A stretch of DNA of 64,000 nt from Ignavibacteria bacterium (GTDB lineage: Bacteria; Bacteroidota; Ignavibacteria; Kapaibacteriales; UBA4661), in the NCBI GenBank assembly GCA_013298775.1, contig JAAFIV010000002.1:124001-188000 (forward strand), read 5' to 3'. Under the pieces are notes generated by a model that was not told the origin of the DNA, made no database searches, and was given only the letters and a program-made list of their open reading frames with translations. Each line of letters starts with the position of its first letter. Within the stretch, counting starts at the first letter, position 1. Both the position numbers and the translations under genes were made by a program. Shown here one piece after another: positions 13,356-21,870 of the stretch.

Positions 13356-13586
13356 CTACTTTTGTGAATGCTCTAAAACTTCTACACGCCGCTTAATATC
13401 TGCAATTTCACCTGCCATTTGATGCTGCGGCTCCCAGACTACTTTTTGTAGCATTTGGGAAAGCTCCCAAATACCGTTTGTCGTGCGCTTTTGCTCGCTT
13501 TCTAAATTTTCTATTCGATGATTGAGTCCTTTCACTTCATGCAGCAAATCGGACAATAGTTCTACCATTCGTGGGTCTTCTTGCAT
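13356..13586 (-). CDS. Small coiled-coil protein of unknown function
   Basis: A 76-residue protein, not recognised. Most of it is heptad-like helix: LLSDLLHEVKGLNHRIENLE and IADIKRRVEVLEHSQK, with charged residues in between, so a dimeric coiled coil is likely. There is no membrane segment and no signal peptide, so it is probably cytoplasmic. The frame is open to 13664, but the ATG at 13586 has AAGGAG with 7-nt spacing, and this start also removes the overlap with the upstream gene. It probably follows the two upstream minus-strand membrane protein genes in one transcript. Its role is unknown. Confidence 0.65.
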   Translation of the reverse strand: MQEDPRMVELLSDLLHEVKGLNHRIENLESEQKRTTNGIWELSQMLQKVVWEPQHQMAGEIADIKRRVEVLEHSQK

Positions 13587-13650
13587 GATGACGCTCCTTG
13601 AAAATATCCGACAAGATTTTTGAATGAATATTCCCAAATGTACGAAAAAA

Positions 13651-14334
13651 TCAATGATTTCCACTCACAGCCATGTTTGCCTGAAACTTCCTGCGATAAT
13701 GCGCCGTCCAGCCCGCAATGCCTAATGTGCCAATCGCGGTCGGCAAAAGCCACACTGCCAGAGCGGGCAGAAAATGGATGTTCACTACGCAAAATGCTGT
13801 GAAGGTGGCGATATATCCGCCAACCATGCGGGTAAGATGCGTGAAAAACCAGTGCATTCGCTCTTGTGGTGGATTGCGGAAACGCTGTGCATCAAGCAGG
13901 CTCAAGCCCAGACACAGTGCGCCAAAGACGACACTTACCCAGCCAAAACTTACGCCACTGACAAGCGACATTCCCCCGCGCACGAGCATTGCCAAGCCAG
14001 CCACGCCAGCCAGCCCAAGACCCCACCAATCCTGCATTGAAGGCATAGTGCCACGTTGTTTTTGCCGCAAAATTCGTCTGCCCGTAAAGCACATATAGAA
14101 GCTGAAAATTGCCACATAAAATAAAAACTGCTGCGGATGCAATACGCACAAAACCAGTGCCGAAGCGCATACTGCCGCCATTGCCCAATAATACACACTT
14201 CCAGAGAGCTTGTGAATACGCTTGCCTTTTGCTGCAATCATCGCGCTCGCCCCAGAAATCAGTGATAATGCGCCTCCTGCGATATGCAGTGCTAAAAATA
14301 TTTTGAAGATTGTTTCTGCAAATTTCGTTTCCAT
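13651..14334 (-). CDS. DUF2306-like multi-pass membrane protein
   Basis: A 227-residue inner-membrane protein with about seven hydrophobic helices. The first helix region (IFLALHIAGGALSLISGASAM) followed by AAKGKRIHKLSGSVYYWAM resembles the DUF2306 family pattern, in which a His/Gly-rich first helix precedes a KG..H...G.IY motif. The biochemical role of the family is unknown. Start ATG 14334 has AAGGAG with 7-nt spacing. It lies 37 bp downstream of the DUF2269-like gene on the same strand, and the two probably form an operon. The last residues (AVSGNH) are followed 64 bp later by the small coiled-coil gene. Confidence 0.7.
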   Translation of the reverse strand: METKFAETIFKIFLALHIAGGALSLISGASAMIAAKGKRIHKLSGSVYYWAMAAVCASALVLCVLHPQQFLFYVAIFSFYMCFTGRRILRQKQRGTMPSMQDWWGLGLAGVAGLAMLVRGGMSLVSGVSFGWVSVVFGALCLGLSLLDAQRFRNPPQERMHWFFTHLTRMVGGYIATFTAFCVVNIHFLPALAVWLLPTAIGTLGIAGWTAHYRRKFQANMAVSGNH

Positions 14335-14371
14335 GATAGTTCTCCTTGTATAAAAATCCTTGAAGGTTTGA

Positions 14372-14827
14372 TTAAAACTGAGGTTTCAAAACCATAACCG
14401 CGACGATGACCACCGCCAAGATATTGAGCGTCATTCCCAGTGCCGTACCTTTGCGGTCGAGGCGGCGAAATTCCTCCGAATCCAGTCCGTGTGCTTCTCC
14501 GGCGGCTATTTGCTTGCGCAGCGTTGGCGTGTAAAAGGGGAAGGCAATCACACCTTGCGCAATGAACAAGATTTCGCCAGCCATCACCCACGGCGTTGTG
14601 ATAGGAATTTCACCAACAAACAGCATAATGTGTCCCGTGATGAGAGCGAGTATATATGCGGGGTTTGCGACCCAATCATCCAATCGCTTGATACCTTTAA
14701 GCGCGAAAAGCTGATGCTGCGGATTCATTTTACCAACCATGAGCCAGAGAGCGTAGCTCATGTTTGCGCCAACGGCGACGATTGCACAAAGAATGTGCGT
14801 AAGTTTGAGGAGAAGATAGGTATTCAT
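14372..14827 (-). CDS. DUF2269-like membrane protein
   Basis: A 151-residue membrane protein with four helices (LLLKLTHILCAIVAVGANMS, YILALITGHIMLFVG, VMAGEILFIAQGVIAFPFY and a final NILAVVIVAVMVL). The opening, a helix containing K.THI..A....G, together with the overall size, matches the DUF2269/YuiB-like integral membrane family of unknown function. It is the first gene of a probable three-gene minus-strand operon with the DUF2306-like and coiled-coil genes. A 142-bp hairpin-forming repeat lies immediately upstream and may separate it from the preceding outer-membrane gene. Confidence 0.7.
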   Translation of the reverse strand: MNTYLLLKLTHILCAIVAVGANMSYALWLMVGKMNPQHQLFALKGIKRLDDWVANPAYILALITGHIMLFVGEIPITTPWVMAGEILFIAQGVIAFPFYTPTLRKQIAAGEAHGLDSEEFRRLDRKGTALGMTLNILAVVIVAVMVLKPQF

Positions 14828-14863
14828 GCTACGTTGAGCTATTATTGAGTGAAAAATTATTTA

Positions 14864-15005
14864 CTCACCTTACGCACACCCTCGCGCTGCCCTCACCCCT
14901 CGCTGCGCGAGACCCTCTCCCAGAGGGCGAGGGTTGATGGAGACCAGCTCTGAAGCCCTCTCTCTCTGGGAGAGGGTTGGGTGAGGGGCTTGTGCGTAAG
15001 GTGAG
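14864..15005. repeat. Large imperfect palindrome with perfect 15-bp outer arms
   Basis: The outer arms CTCACCTTACGCACA (14864-14878) and TGTGCGTAAGGTGAG (14991-15005) are perfect complements. The inner arms are rich in CCCTCACCC / CTCTCCCAGAGGG and GGGTGAGGGG / CTCTGGGAGAGGG and also pair well. The whole sits between two minus-strand genes and would fold into a long hairpin, acting as an attenuating barrier or simply an interspersed repeat. I see no second copy in the window. Confidence 0.75.
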
Positions 15006-15013
15006 TGAGTTAT

Positions 15014-16330
15014 TTATTGAAAAAAGCGATTCAAATTCACCACCAACTGAATGAAGTTCACCTCAAAATTGGGAAAAATAATCTGCTTTCCCTGCACATT
15101 CATGGTGGCAAAAGGCGTGTAGCGAAGATTGGTACGCAGAAACCAAGCATCGGTCGTTGTTGGGCGGATATCCCAGCCAGCAATGATGCCTGGAACGAAC
15201 TTCCCTTCTGTTTGATTGACTTTTTGTGTGCCATTATCGGTTTCGATGTATTGAAGTGATTCATACCCCAAAAAAGCTCCCACAAACGGCACAAAACCGT
15301 GATAATCGCCCACACATTTGAATGCTTCGACTGCAAAGGCATGACGATTGAGTGCTTGCACGACTCCATATCCGCGTTGGCTACCAATGAGAGGACGATA
15401 CGACACGTTGAACTGAGCATCCCAGTCGAACACGTAATATCCAAGAGAAAAATCAAGTGCAATGCTATTTGCAGAAAAGGTTTCATTCATAAACGGGGTG
15501 TTTTCTTTGTTGTACGAAGACCGCTCCAATGCTGTTGCCGCTGAAGGTCCGGCAGCGATTGTCCATGTATTGAGTTTGTTTTTACGGCGATATGCTTCCT
15601 CACGTTTTTTCAAATAGCCAGTTGTTTCGCCCTCTTCGGCAGGCACGGTGGTATCAAACACATATTTTGCACCAAGCCAAAAAGCGGCATTTGGAAAGGA
15701 AATTGGAGTCTGAACGTCTCGGCTAACCCAGTAATTAAGCGTGTTTTGGGGAATCCATTTCGCTCCGCCTTCGATGATAACATCGCCGGTTTGGTACGTC
15801 AATCCACCTTGAAAAATTGCGCGGTCAAGGCGAATCGTCCCACCTTGCTCGCTTGCCTCTCCATTGGCATTGCCTTGTGTGTACGAACCAGACGACCATG
15901 CAATGCCAACAAAGGGGCGGACTGCATTTCGCTCAACGCGCCAAGGATACACGCGTGCGCCAGTTTCCACACCAATTTGATAACCGTATTGCAGACCAGA
16001 TGTTACCGAGCGTTGAGGTAACGGATTGAAGGTAATGTAGAAGTCCGCATGACCCCAAAAGTGAGACCCGCCAATCGTCAGACGTGGAGTGATGCGGTCT
16101 TGCATGGTGATATTTTGCAATTGCCCATCTTCGCTTAAACTGCGCGTTTGAGCGTTCAAACCAGGTTGGTAAAACCCTTCGGCACCAAAATACATTTGCG
16201 CAAAACGGTGGCGCGTGTTACCACCCTCCATATAGGTTTGGGCAAAAAGGTTTTCCACAAAAGCGATGTGGAAAATCCCAACAACAATGCTCATGCTAAC
16301 GATGAGGCGGGAAATGGATGTTGTTTTCAT
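15014..16330 (-). CDS. Predicted outer-membrane beta-barrel protein
   Basis: A 438-residue protein that I do not recognise by family. It has a signal peptide (MKTTSISRLIVSMSIVVGIF to ENLFAQ) and a mature part dominated by alternating strands with aromatic girdle residues, such as RLTIGGSHFWGHADFYITF, VRPFVGIAWSSGSY and the final FEVNFIQLVVNLNRFFQ. The C-terminal aromatic residues fit a porin-like barrel inserted by BamA. The frame is open to 16408, but ATG 16330 has AAGGA at 8 nt. Upstream, between it and the LytTR regulator gene, lie four direct repeats (16441-16547), so it may be controlled by that regulator. Confidence 0.7.
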   Translation of the reverse strand: MKTTSISRLIVSMSIVVGIFHIAFVENLFAQTYMEGGNTRHRFAQMYFGAEGFYQPGLNAQTRSLSEDGQLQNITMQDRITPRLTIGGSHFWGHADFYITFNPLPQRSVTSGLQYGYQIGVETGARVYPWRVERNAVRPFVGIAWSSGSYTQGNANGEASEQGGTIRLDRAIFQGGLTYQTGDVIIEGGAKWIPQNTLNYWVSRDVQTPISFPNAAFWLGAKYVFDTTVPAEEGETTGYLKKREEAYRRKNKLNTWTIAAGPSAATALERSSYNKENTPFMNETFSANSIALDFSLGYYVFDWDAQFNVSYRPLIGSQRGYGVVQALNRHAFAVEAFKCVGDYHGFVPFVGAFLGYESLQYIETDNGTQKVNQTEGKFVPGIIAGWDIRPTTTDAWFLRTNLRYTPFATMNVQGKQIIFPNFEVNFIQLVVNLNRFFQ

Positions 16331-16440
16331 AACTGCGTCCTTAGATAAAATTGTACAAAAAAATGAATGTTTCGAGAATTGTTTCAAGAATTGTTTCATT
16401 CTCTGCACAAAATTACGCGGAAAATGGAGGTAAGTTTTGC

Positions 16441-16547
16441 GTTTGGGGCGAATGGGAAGAGGTTTGGGGCAAACGGCTGCAACCCCAGACGGATACAGGC
16501 GTTTGGGGTGAATGGTAAAGGTGAAATCTCGGCTTTGGGGTGAATGG
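16441..16547. promoter_or_regulatory. Four direct repeats, candidate operator for the outer-membrane barrel gene
   Basis: The unit GTTTGGGGYGAATGG occurs at 16441-16455 and 16501-16515, with one changed base at 16533-16547 and a diverged copy at 16462-16476. The starts are spaced 21, 39 and 32 bp, close to two, nearly four and three helical turns. The array fills the gap between the stop codon of the LytTR regulator and the start of the barrel gene, where upstream control sites would lie. LytTR domains usually bind pairs of direct repeats spaced by whole turns. The role as an operator is inference. Confidence 0.5.
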
Positions 16548-17501
16548 TTAGCCGCGTGGGAGGTGGTGCAATTTTTCTAAAACATCATTTTGAAGCGAAC
16601 GGGAAACAGGAATGACAAAATCCAAAAATGGCAGGTGCAATTTATACCCTTGAGCATTACCGGAGACTTTTTCTATGTGAGAAAGTTGCACGATATACGA
16701 TTTATGACACCGTAAAAATTCAGTTCGATGCTGAAGTTGTTCCTCTAGCGACTTCAACGTTGCACGAAAAAGTATTTTTTTGATTGTTTCAGAAGATTCA
16801 TAAAATAAGGTAACATAGTTATCCCCTGCTTGAATGCATAGTATTGATGCGGGATTCAGCTCGTATTGCTCTTTTTGGCTCGAACCAAAAAGAATAATAA
16901 GTTTCGGAGTTGCAAGATTTTGTGCGGGATTCAAGGCAAGACCTTCTTTACGAACTTCAATCCCTGATGTAATTTCACTCGCTCTTTCTACGTGCGTTTT
17001 CCAGTATCTCCGCTCCAGAACGAGAGTGAGGACAATGATTGGGACAATACCAATAAGTGCAGTCCAGAAAAGGAATTGAAAAAATCCTTCCCAACCAATT
17101 CGTAAAGAAAAAACAAATCGCGAATAGATAAAATTAGCTGTACCAATACAAAGAACATGGAGTAATGAAAAACTGATATGTTTACCAACATTCCACGATT
17201 CTTCCTCGAAATAGCGCGGAAAAAGCTGCTCCCAGACGAGGTAATTAAACACCATCATCACAAACGTAATGACACCATAAAAGGCGATAATCGCTTGTTT
17301 CCACTCACTTTGCACCCGCGACAAACCGAAAGGTTCAGCAAGAAGCAACACCGCCGTAATCGTCAGAGCAAACATTCCCGCCGTCAGGACGCGCTTAGAG
17401 AATGCCGTTTCAATGGGAAATGGACGCTTGAGCAAGCCAATCAAACCTGTTTGGCGTTGTTGTCCTTGCAAATTTTGAAGAGTTTTTGGTGAACTTTCCA
17501 T
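16548..17501 (-). CDS. Membrane-bound LytTR-domain transcription regulator
   Basis: A 317-residue regulator combining a four-helix membrane region and a C-terminal LytTR DNA-binding domain. Helices are visible at RVLTAGMFALTITAVLLLAE, AIIAFYGVITFVMMVFNYLV, ISFSLLHVLCIGTANFIYSR and FFQFLFWTALIGIVPIIVLT. The LytTR domain covers the last 100 residues (ILCIQAGDNYVTLFY, FLRCHKSYIVQLSHIEKV, IPVSRSL), all family hallmarks. It has no receiver domain, so it is a one-component system that would sense at the membrane and bind DNA directly. The frame extends to a TTG at 17537, but ATG 17501 (MESSPK) seems better; neither has a clear ribosome-binding site. The adjacent direct repeats and outer-membrane gene suggest a local regulon. 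Confidence 0.88.
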   Translation of the reverse strand: MESSPKTLQNLQGQQRQTGLIGLLKRPFPIETAFSKRVLTAGMFALTITAVLLLAEPFGLSRVQSEWKQAIIAFYGVITFVMMVFNYLVWEQLFPRYFEEESWNVGKHISFSLLHVLCIGTANFIYSRFVFSLRIGWEGFFQFLFWTALIGIVPIIVLTLVLERRYWKTHVERASEITSGIEVRKEGLALNPAQNLATPKLIILFGSSQKEQYELNPASILCIQAGDNYVTLFYESSETIKKILFRATLKSLEEQLQHRTEFLRCHKSYIVQLSHIEKVSGNAQGYKLHLPFLDFVIPVSRSLQNDVLEKLHHLPRG

Positions 17502-17549
17502 GAAATTTGGTGCTTTTGCGACAAACGCATTGAACAAAATTGAACAAAA

Positions 17550-17576
17550 AAGAGACGCTGCACAGCAACGTCTCTT
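17550..17576 (-). terminator. Terminator after the hydroxymuconate isomerase gene
   Basis: AAGAGACG (17550-17557) pairs with CGTCTCTT (17569-17576). Read on the minus strand, the hairpin is followed by a T6 run, so it ends transcripts coming from the isomerase gene at 17649-18035. Confidence 0.75.
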
Positions 17577-17648
17577 GAGAGATGTTTCGTTCCTACAAAC
17601 GATTATTCACGCCAAAAATTGCATGTTGTTCCCTTTTGTTTGCCTTTT

Positions 17649-18035
17649 TTACATCCCCGATGTAGAAGCATGCGCGGAAATAACTTTGCGGTAGGTATCG
17701 CGGTCGAGTTCGCGGAGTTCTAGGCTCACGATACAGTGCCGCTCATGGAGGGAATCTTGAAATTCATCTTTCAAAACGCCAATCATTTTTTCGCTCAATT
17801 TTTCGCGCATTTCGAGCGTTCTGCCGGACAAAATACCAACTTCGCAATGCACAAAAGCGTGATGCGGTGCGCCATCGGCAATAAAAAAATTATCGGCAGA
17901 ATATACGCGACTTTTGATGTCGTTCAAGGCAAACACGCCAAAGTCCATCATCACATCATGAAGTTTTTTCATGACGTTTTTAAAATCGGACTTCTCAACG
18001 ACATTTGCGGAATGTTCAAGGATAATATGTGGCAT
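17649..18035 (-). CDS. 5-carboxymethyl-2-hydroxymuconate delta-isomerase family protein
   Basis: A 128-residue member of the CHMI (HpaF) branch of the tautomerase superfamily, which isomerises 5-carboxymethyl-2-hydroxymuconate in homoprotocatechuate breakdown. The N-terminus MPHIILEHSANV has the catalytic Pro1 exposed after removal of Met, and the length is that of the family. Further matches are RVYSADNFFIADG and AFVHCEVGILSGRT. None of the other homoprotocatechuate genes is in the window; phenylacetyl-CoA epoxidase subunits lie 25 kb away. Stand-alone CHMI homologues are common and may have other substrates, so the reaction is inferred from the family. A terminator follows at 17550-17576. 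Confidence 0.82.
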   Translation of the reverse strand: MPHIILEHSANVVEKSDFKNVMKKLHDVMMDFGVFALNDIKSRVYSADNFFIADGAPHHAFVHCEVGILSGRTLEMREKLSEKMIGVLKDEFQDSLHERHCIVSLELRELDRDTYRKVISAHASTSGM

Positions 18036-18174
18036 AGATACATTGGAAAAAGTGCTGAAAAGAAGTGTTTATCAATAGTTGTCAAGATAGTTTATAGCTC
18101 AACTGTCTTTGTATCAACCATCAAATATAACCACTTTTCCCGTTGAAAAAAACGATAAAAAGGAGCAAAGAAAA

Positions 18175-19416
18175 CTATTTTTCTGCAATTCGTTTGGGAG
18201 TATCTGCGTAGCCCGTCATTTCTACATACCCATATCCTGAAAGTGCCGTCTTTCCTTGTGTTCCCTCAATTTTCACCGCACCTTCCCAGTAGCGCACCGA
18301 AACGTTCAACTCTTGATTTTGCAAGAGCGGTGTAAGGCGAAGCTCCATATTCTGCGTAGGCAAGCGAATACGCCATTTGGCTGGATATTCCGCACCGAGC
18401 GGGCTTTTCCACGTTCCTTCAGGTATGAGCATTGCTTCACGATGAGAAATTGTCGTAGAAGCACCATTCTGCGCCACAAGTACGCCTTTGCTGGTTGGGT
18501 CGGATGTTCCGTCGTTGCGGCGAATTTGGTAGAACATAAATTCTCGCCCGTCGTCAAAATGCAGCGCGAACCAATCCCAGCCGACTTGTTGCTTGGAAAG
18601 TGCGCTCGTACTCCACTCGCGGTCGAACCAACTTGTACCTGTAACCTGAGCAGAATCAGTGCCTACAAGACGCACTATTCCTTGCGTTTGAAGACGTGTG
18701 AGCGAATAGTAGTAGGATGCATTGCCCACATCTTCGCTTTTTTGAGAAAAACCGTTGTCGCCTTGTAGAACCACAGGTTTGATGCTGTCGAGGAGCAAAT
18801 CCAGCTCCACACCTTGCTCGGCAGCATGAAGACGTAACGGAAAAATGGAAGAATTCTTCGGTTTGTTGGAATCAGAAAACGCAGACCAATCATGCAACCA
18901 CACCCGAAAATGTGCCGTAGAATCGAGTTCGCAGCCCGCTAATCCATTTGCTACGCGACTAAATTTCTCAAAGGAATAAAACTTCCCTGTTTCAACGTCA
19001 GTAATGGTAAAGTGTGCCATGAAGATTTGACGGGCTTTCCAAGCATTTTTATCTGCATTTTTATCTGCATTTTTATTTGCATTCTTATTCGATGAATCAG
19101 GAGAAAAATTCGGTGCAAGTGCTGTACGGAAAAAGGTAAGTTGGTAGCCAAAGCGTCTTCCGGTGCGGGTTTGGAGGTTACCAGTAAAATACCACCATTC
19201 GGTTTTGTAGTCGTTATGCGGCGCGTGGTCGTTTGGAAAAACAAACGGACGCGGCGCAAGGACGCGCTTGTAGGCAGCATCAATACTGGCATTGGAGCCA
19301 AGTGCTTCGCTGACCGCAATACTGCCTTGCACATCTGCACGACTGGGCTGGGCAAGAAAATATGCGGCTGCGAGTGTTCCGCAAAGAACTATGGCGATAA
19401 GAATTGTACGAAACAT
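18175..19416 (-). CDS. AttH/CrtC-like (lipocalin-type carotenoid hydratase fold) secreted protein
   Basis: A 413-residue protein with an N-terminal hydrophobic segment (FRTILIAIVLCGTLAAAYFL), so it is membrane-anchored or exported. The body has AttH/CrtC features: a front motif HNDYKTEWWYFTGNL, RFGYQLTFFRTAL, and VTGTSWFDREWSTS...QVGWDWFALHFDDG, where the tryptophans line the double lipocalin-like barrel. CrtC proteins hydrate carotenoids, whereas AttH-type proteins are often encoded with an ABC ATPase and an FtsX-type permease and are thought to handle lipids. No carotenoid genes are seen, which favours the AttH-like role. Four 12-bp repeats (19043-19090) encode a KNAD/KNAN insert. ATG 19416 is preferred over the TTG at 19512. 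Confidence 0.85.
   Translation of the reverse strand: MFRTILIAIVLCGTLAAAYFLAQPSRADVQGSIAVSEALGSNASIDAAYKRVLAPRPFVFPNDHAPHNDYKTEWWYFTGNLQTRTGRRFGYQLTFFRTALAPNFSPDSSNKNANKNADKNADKNAWKARQIFMAHFTITDVETGKFYSFEKFSRVANGLAGCELDSTAHFRVWLHDWSAFSDSNKPKNSSIFPLRLHAAEQGVELDLLLDSIKPVVLQGDNGFSQKSEDVGNASYYYSLTRLQTQGIVRLVGTDSAQVTGTSWFDREWSTSALSKQQVGWDWFALHFDDGREFMFYQIRRNDGTSDPTSKGVLVAQNGASTTISHREAMLIPEGTWKSPLGAEYPAKWRIRLPTQNMELRLTPLLQNQELNVSVRYWEGAVKIEGTQGKTALSGYGYVEMTGYADTPKRIAEK
19043..19090 (-). repeat. 12-bp tandem repeat within the AttH/CrtC-like gene
   Basis: Four in-frame copies of a 12-bp unit, the first two identical (GCATTTTTATCT on the plus strand) and the others with one to three changes. They encode NKNA/DKNA on the minus strand, probably a surface loop. 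Copy number could vary by slippage. Confidence 0.85.
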
Positions 19417-19583
19417 AAAATTCTTGAAATGGTGAGAAATTTGTGCCAAGAGCGTACCGTTACGTACACAAAGACTGCCAACATGCGTGTTTATTTTGCT
19501 TTTTTGCTGCAAAGCGCGGTTTTACTAGATTGCAAGCGAAATTCAGACGACGAATCCTCTTAAATCCAAGCCTTTCCATTTCC

Positions 19584-20459
19584 ATGAAAACCGATATTCT
19601 CTTTTACAAACTCCTTGAGATTGAACCCGCAATATTGCTGCATTTGGCACGAATCACACCGCCACCAGGAGTGCAGTATCAGTTTCAGGCAATCGAAGTC
19701 AAGGACATGGCAAAGCGCACCGATGCTGTGTTGTTGCCGAACACCCCCACAGCACCGCTCATTGTAGCCGAAGTACAGTATCGGCGCGATGCGGCAATCT
19801 ATCATCGCATTGTCGGAGAAACCGCTCATTTGCTTCAGCAAATGCCAGAATACACGCACGTACAGATGGTAGTCGTGTTTCCCACGCGTGCGGTGGACAC
19901 GGGAAGTGGCGTGTGGCAGAGCCTTATCGAGGGCGGAGTTTTGCGTGTGGTTATCATTGATGAAGAGGTGCAGGCGCACTTGGATTTGGCTTCGGAAGCA
20001 GGCAAGGTGAGAGCCGAAGAACACGCCGCGCTTCGCATGATTGCGCTGACAGTTTCGGAAGAAAACGAGTCTGCTGACCGAAAAGAACTCTCACACATTG
20101 TGCGCACAATTACCGCAACAAGCGCAGGCAACACACGAAAAGTTCTTTTACAATTACTCACAAATTTGTACCTTAGCAAATATAAACACATTACTCTTGA
20201 GGAGCTTACAGCCATGCTAGAACTCGAAGAAATCTTTGACGACCTCCATGAAAATGTTTCTTTCAAACGCTATGGAGAGCAACAAAAAACAGAAGGAAAA
20301 CTAGAAGGTAAACTGGAAGGTAAACTGGAAGGTAAACTGGAAGGAAAAATCGAAAGCGCATTTGCCATGCTGAATGCGGGGATTCTGCTGGAACAAGTTG
20401 CCTCTATTTTAAATCTTCCCATCCAAGTTATAGAAGAAGCACGAGAGAACAAGGCGTAG
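19584..20459 (+). CDS. DUF2887 / Rpn-like PD-(D/E)XK nuclease-family protein
   Basis: A 291-residue protein of the DUF2887 type, related to the Rpn recombination-promoting nuclease/putative transposase families. The opening MKTDILFYKLLEIEPAILLH and the core RTDAVLLP...PLIVAEVQYRRDAAIYHRIVGE fit the family; the D...EVQ arrangement is the likely PD-(D/E)XK catalytic site. The C-terminal part has five near-identical EGKL/EGKI repeats (20292-20351), common in this group. Such proteins occur in many copies in some bacteria and are thought to nick DNA or promote horizontal transfer; activity is not shown here. The frame is open to 19443, but ATG 19584 gives the family N-terminus. The start lies 167 bp from the divergent AttH-like gene, and proA follows after 52 bp. 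Confidence 0.8.
   Translation: MKTDILFYKLLEIEPAILLHLARITPPPGVQYQFQAIEVKDMAKRTDAVLLPNTPTAPLIVAEVQYRRDAAIYHRIVGETAHLLQQMPEYTHVQMVVVFPTRAVDTGSGVWQSLIEGGVLRVVIIDEEVQAHLDLASEAGKVRAEEHAALRMIALTVSEENESADRKELSHIVRTITATSAGNTRKVLLQLLTNLYLSKYKHITLEELTAMLELEEIFDDLHENVSFKRYGEQQKTEGKLEGKLEGKLEGKLEGKIESAFAMLNAGILLEQVASILNLPIQVIEEARENKA
20292..20351 (+). repeat. 12-bp tandem repeat within the DUF2887 gene
   Basis: Five in-frame copies of a 12-bp unit (GAAGGTAAACTG in the three central copies) encoding EGKL four times and EGKI once. The identical central copies point to recent expansion. Confidence 0.9.
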
Positions 20460-20511
20460 CATCTTATGTTGAAGGCGGATAAAATACAATCTTTTCAAAA
20501 ACTTAGACCAA

Positions 20512-21795
20512 ATGACTACGCAAGCACGCTCATCAGAATCCACCCAAGAATCGCTTCAATTCTCGCTTCGCCAGACGCAGCGTGCAAGCCGCACCATTGC
20601 TGCTTTGCCCGCAGAGCGCATCAATACTCTTCTGCACGATGTTGCGGATATTGCTGTGAAGGAAACAGACTTTATCCTTGCTGAAAACAAGCGTGATTTA
20701 GAGCGAATGCCCGAAACTGACCCCAAATACGACCGCTTAAAATTGACCGCAGAGCGCATTACATCTATCGCGGCGGATATTCGTAAGGTTGCTGGCTTGC
20801 CCTCGCCGCTTGGTATTGTGTTGGAGAAAAGGACGCTTGAAAACGGTATCAATCTTGAGAAAATTAGCGTTCCAATGGGTGTTATCGGAATTGTGTATGA
20901 AGCGCGTCCAAATGTAACCTTTGATGTATTCGCACTGTGTTTGAAGGCAGGAAGCGCGTCCGCGCTGAAGGGCGGTAGCGATGCGGAGTTTTCCAATAAA
21001 GCAATTATTTCGCTTATTCACAACGTTCTCGAAAAACACGGAATTACGCCCCTTACAGCGAATCTCCTTCCCGCAGACCGCGAATCCACAACAGCAATTT
21101 TGAACGCCGTCGGGCTTGTAGATGTGATTATTCCTCGTGGTTCGCAAGGGCTGATTGATTTCGTCCGCCAACATTCGCGCGTTCCCGTCATTGAAACAGG
21201 TGCAGGGATTGTTCATATTTACTTCGATGCGAGTGGTGATGCGGCGTTGGGAGCAAATATTATTTTTAACAGCAAAACTCGCCGTGTGAGCGTCTGCAAT
21301 GCACTTGACACCCTGATAATTCACCGCGAGCGGCTTCAGGACTTGCCTCAGCTTGTGCAAAAATGCGCTGAGAAAAATGTCCACATTTTTGCTGATGTTG
21401 ATGCTCTTGAAGCCTTGAATGCTTCCTATCCCGCTCAATTACTTGCTCCAGCAGAACCCGTACATTTTGGAACGGAATTTTTGGATTACAAAATGAGCAT
21501 CAAAACGGTGGGAAATCTTGAGGAAGCACTCGACCACATTGCTGAGTATAGTTCCAAGCACAGCGAAGCCGTTATCGCAAGCAATGAAGCGGTTCAGGAG
21601 CAGTTTTTGCGTAGCGTGGATGCGGCGGTTGTCTATGCAAATGCTTCGACGGCTTTCACTGATGGTGCGCAGTTTGGCTTGGGTGCGGAAATTGGTATTT
21701 CTACCCAAAAACTCCATGCGCGAGGTCCGATGGCACTTCGTGAAATTACGAGCTACAAGTGGCTTGCTCGCGGGACGGGACAGGTTCGGGGCTAG
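20512..21795 (+). CDS. proA: Glutamate-5-semialdehyde dehydrogenase (gamma-glutamyl phosphate reductase)
   Basis: Catalyses NADPH-dependent reduction of gamma-glutamyl phosphate to glutamate 5-semialdehyde, the second step of proline synthesis, in the cytoplasm. The 427-residue length is standard. Family signatures are clear: [52 protein letters not shown] and the catalytic cysteine C262 in [12 protein letters not shown], followed near the C-terminus by [20 protein letters not shown]. The partner kinase gene proB is not adjacent. ATG 20512 starts 52 bp after the DUF2887 gene. The 75 bp between its stop and the convergent FtsX-type permease gene contain a family-A hairpin. Confidence 0.97.
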   Translation: MTTQARSSESTQESLQFSLRQTQRASRTIAALPAERINTLLHDVADIAVKETDFILAENKRDLERMPETDPKYDRLKLTAERITSIAADIRKVAGLPSPLGIVLEKRTLENGINLEKISVPMGVIGIVYEARPNVTFDVFALCLKAGSASALKGGSDAEFSNKAIISLIHNVLEKHGITPLTANLLPADRESTTAILNAVGLVDVIIPRGSQGLIDFVRQHSRVPVIETGAGIVHIYFDASGDAALGANIIFNSKTRRVSVCNALDTLIIHRERLQDLPQLVQKCAEKNVHIFADVDALEALNASYPAQLLAPAEPVHFGTEFLDYKMSIKTVGNLEEALDHIAEYSSKHSEAVIASNEAVQEQFLRSVDAAVVYANASTAFTDGAQFGLGAEIGISTQKLHARGPMALREITSYKWLARGTGQVRG

Positions 21796-21828
21796 GAATA
21801 ATCAAGGCGAGGAGGCTCCATTCAGAAA

Positions 21829-21860
21829 GTGAGAGCCTCGCAAAGTAGCGAGACCCTCAC
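21829..21860. repeat. Family-A REP-like hairpin between convergent genes
   Basis: Arms GTGAGAGCCTCGC and GCGAGACCCTCAC. The strand that pairs fully (with two G-U wobbles) is minus, that is, the 3' UTR of the permease gene ending at 21871. Its location matches the copies at 4142 and 54027. Confidence 0.75.
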
Positions 21861-21870
21861 ACAAGCTATT

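Noticed and set aside
16441-16547. Direct repeats as a terminator of the LytTR gene
   Set aside because: The units repeat in the same direction and do not form a hairpin, and no T run follows.
18175-19416. Carotenoid 1,2-hydratase (crtC) function
   Set aside because: The fold fits, but no carotenoid genes are nearby; an AttH-like role is at least as likely.
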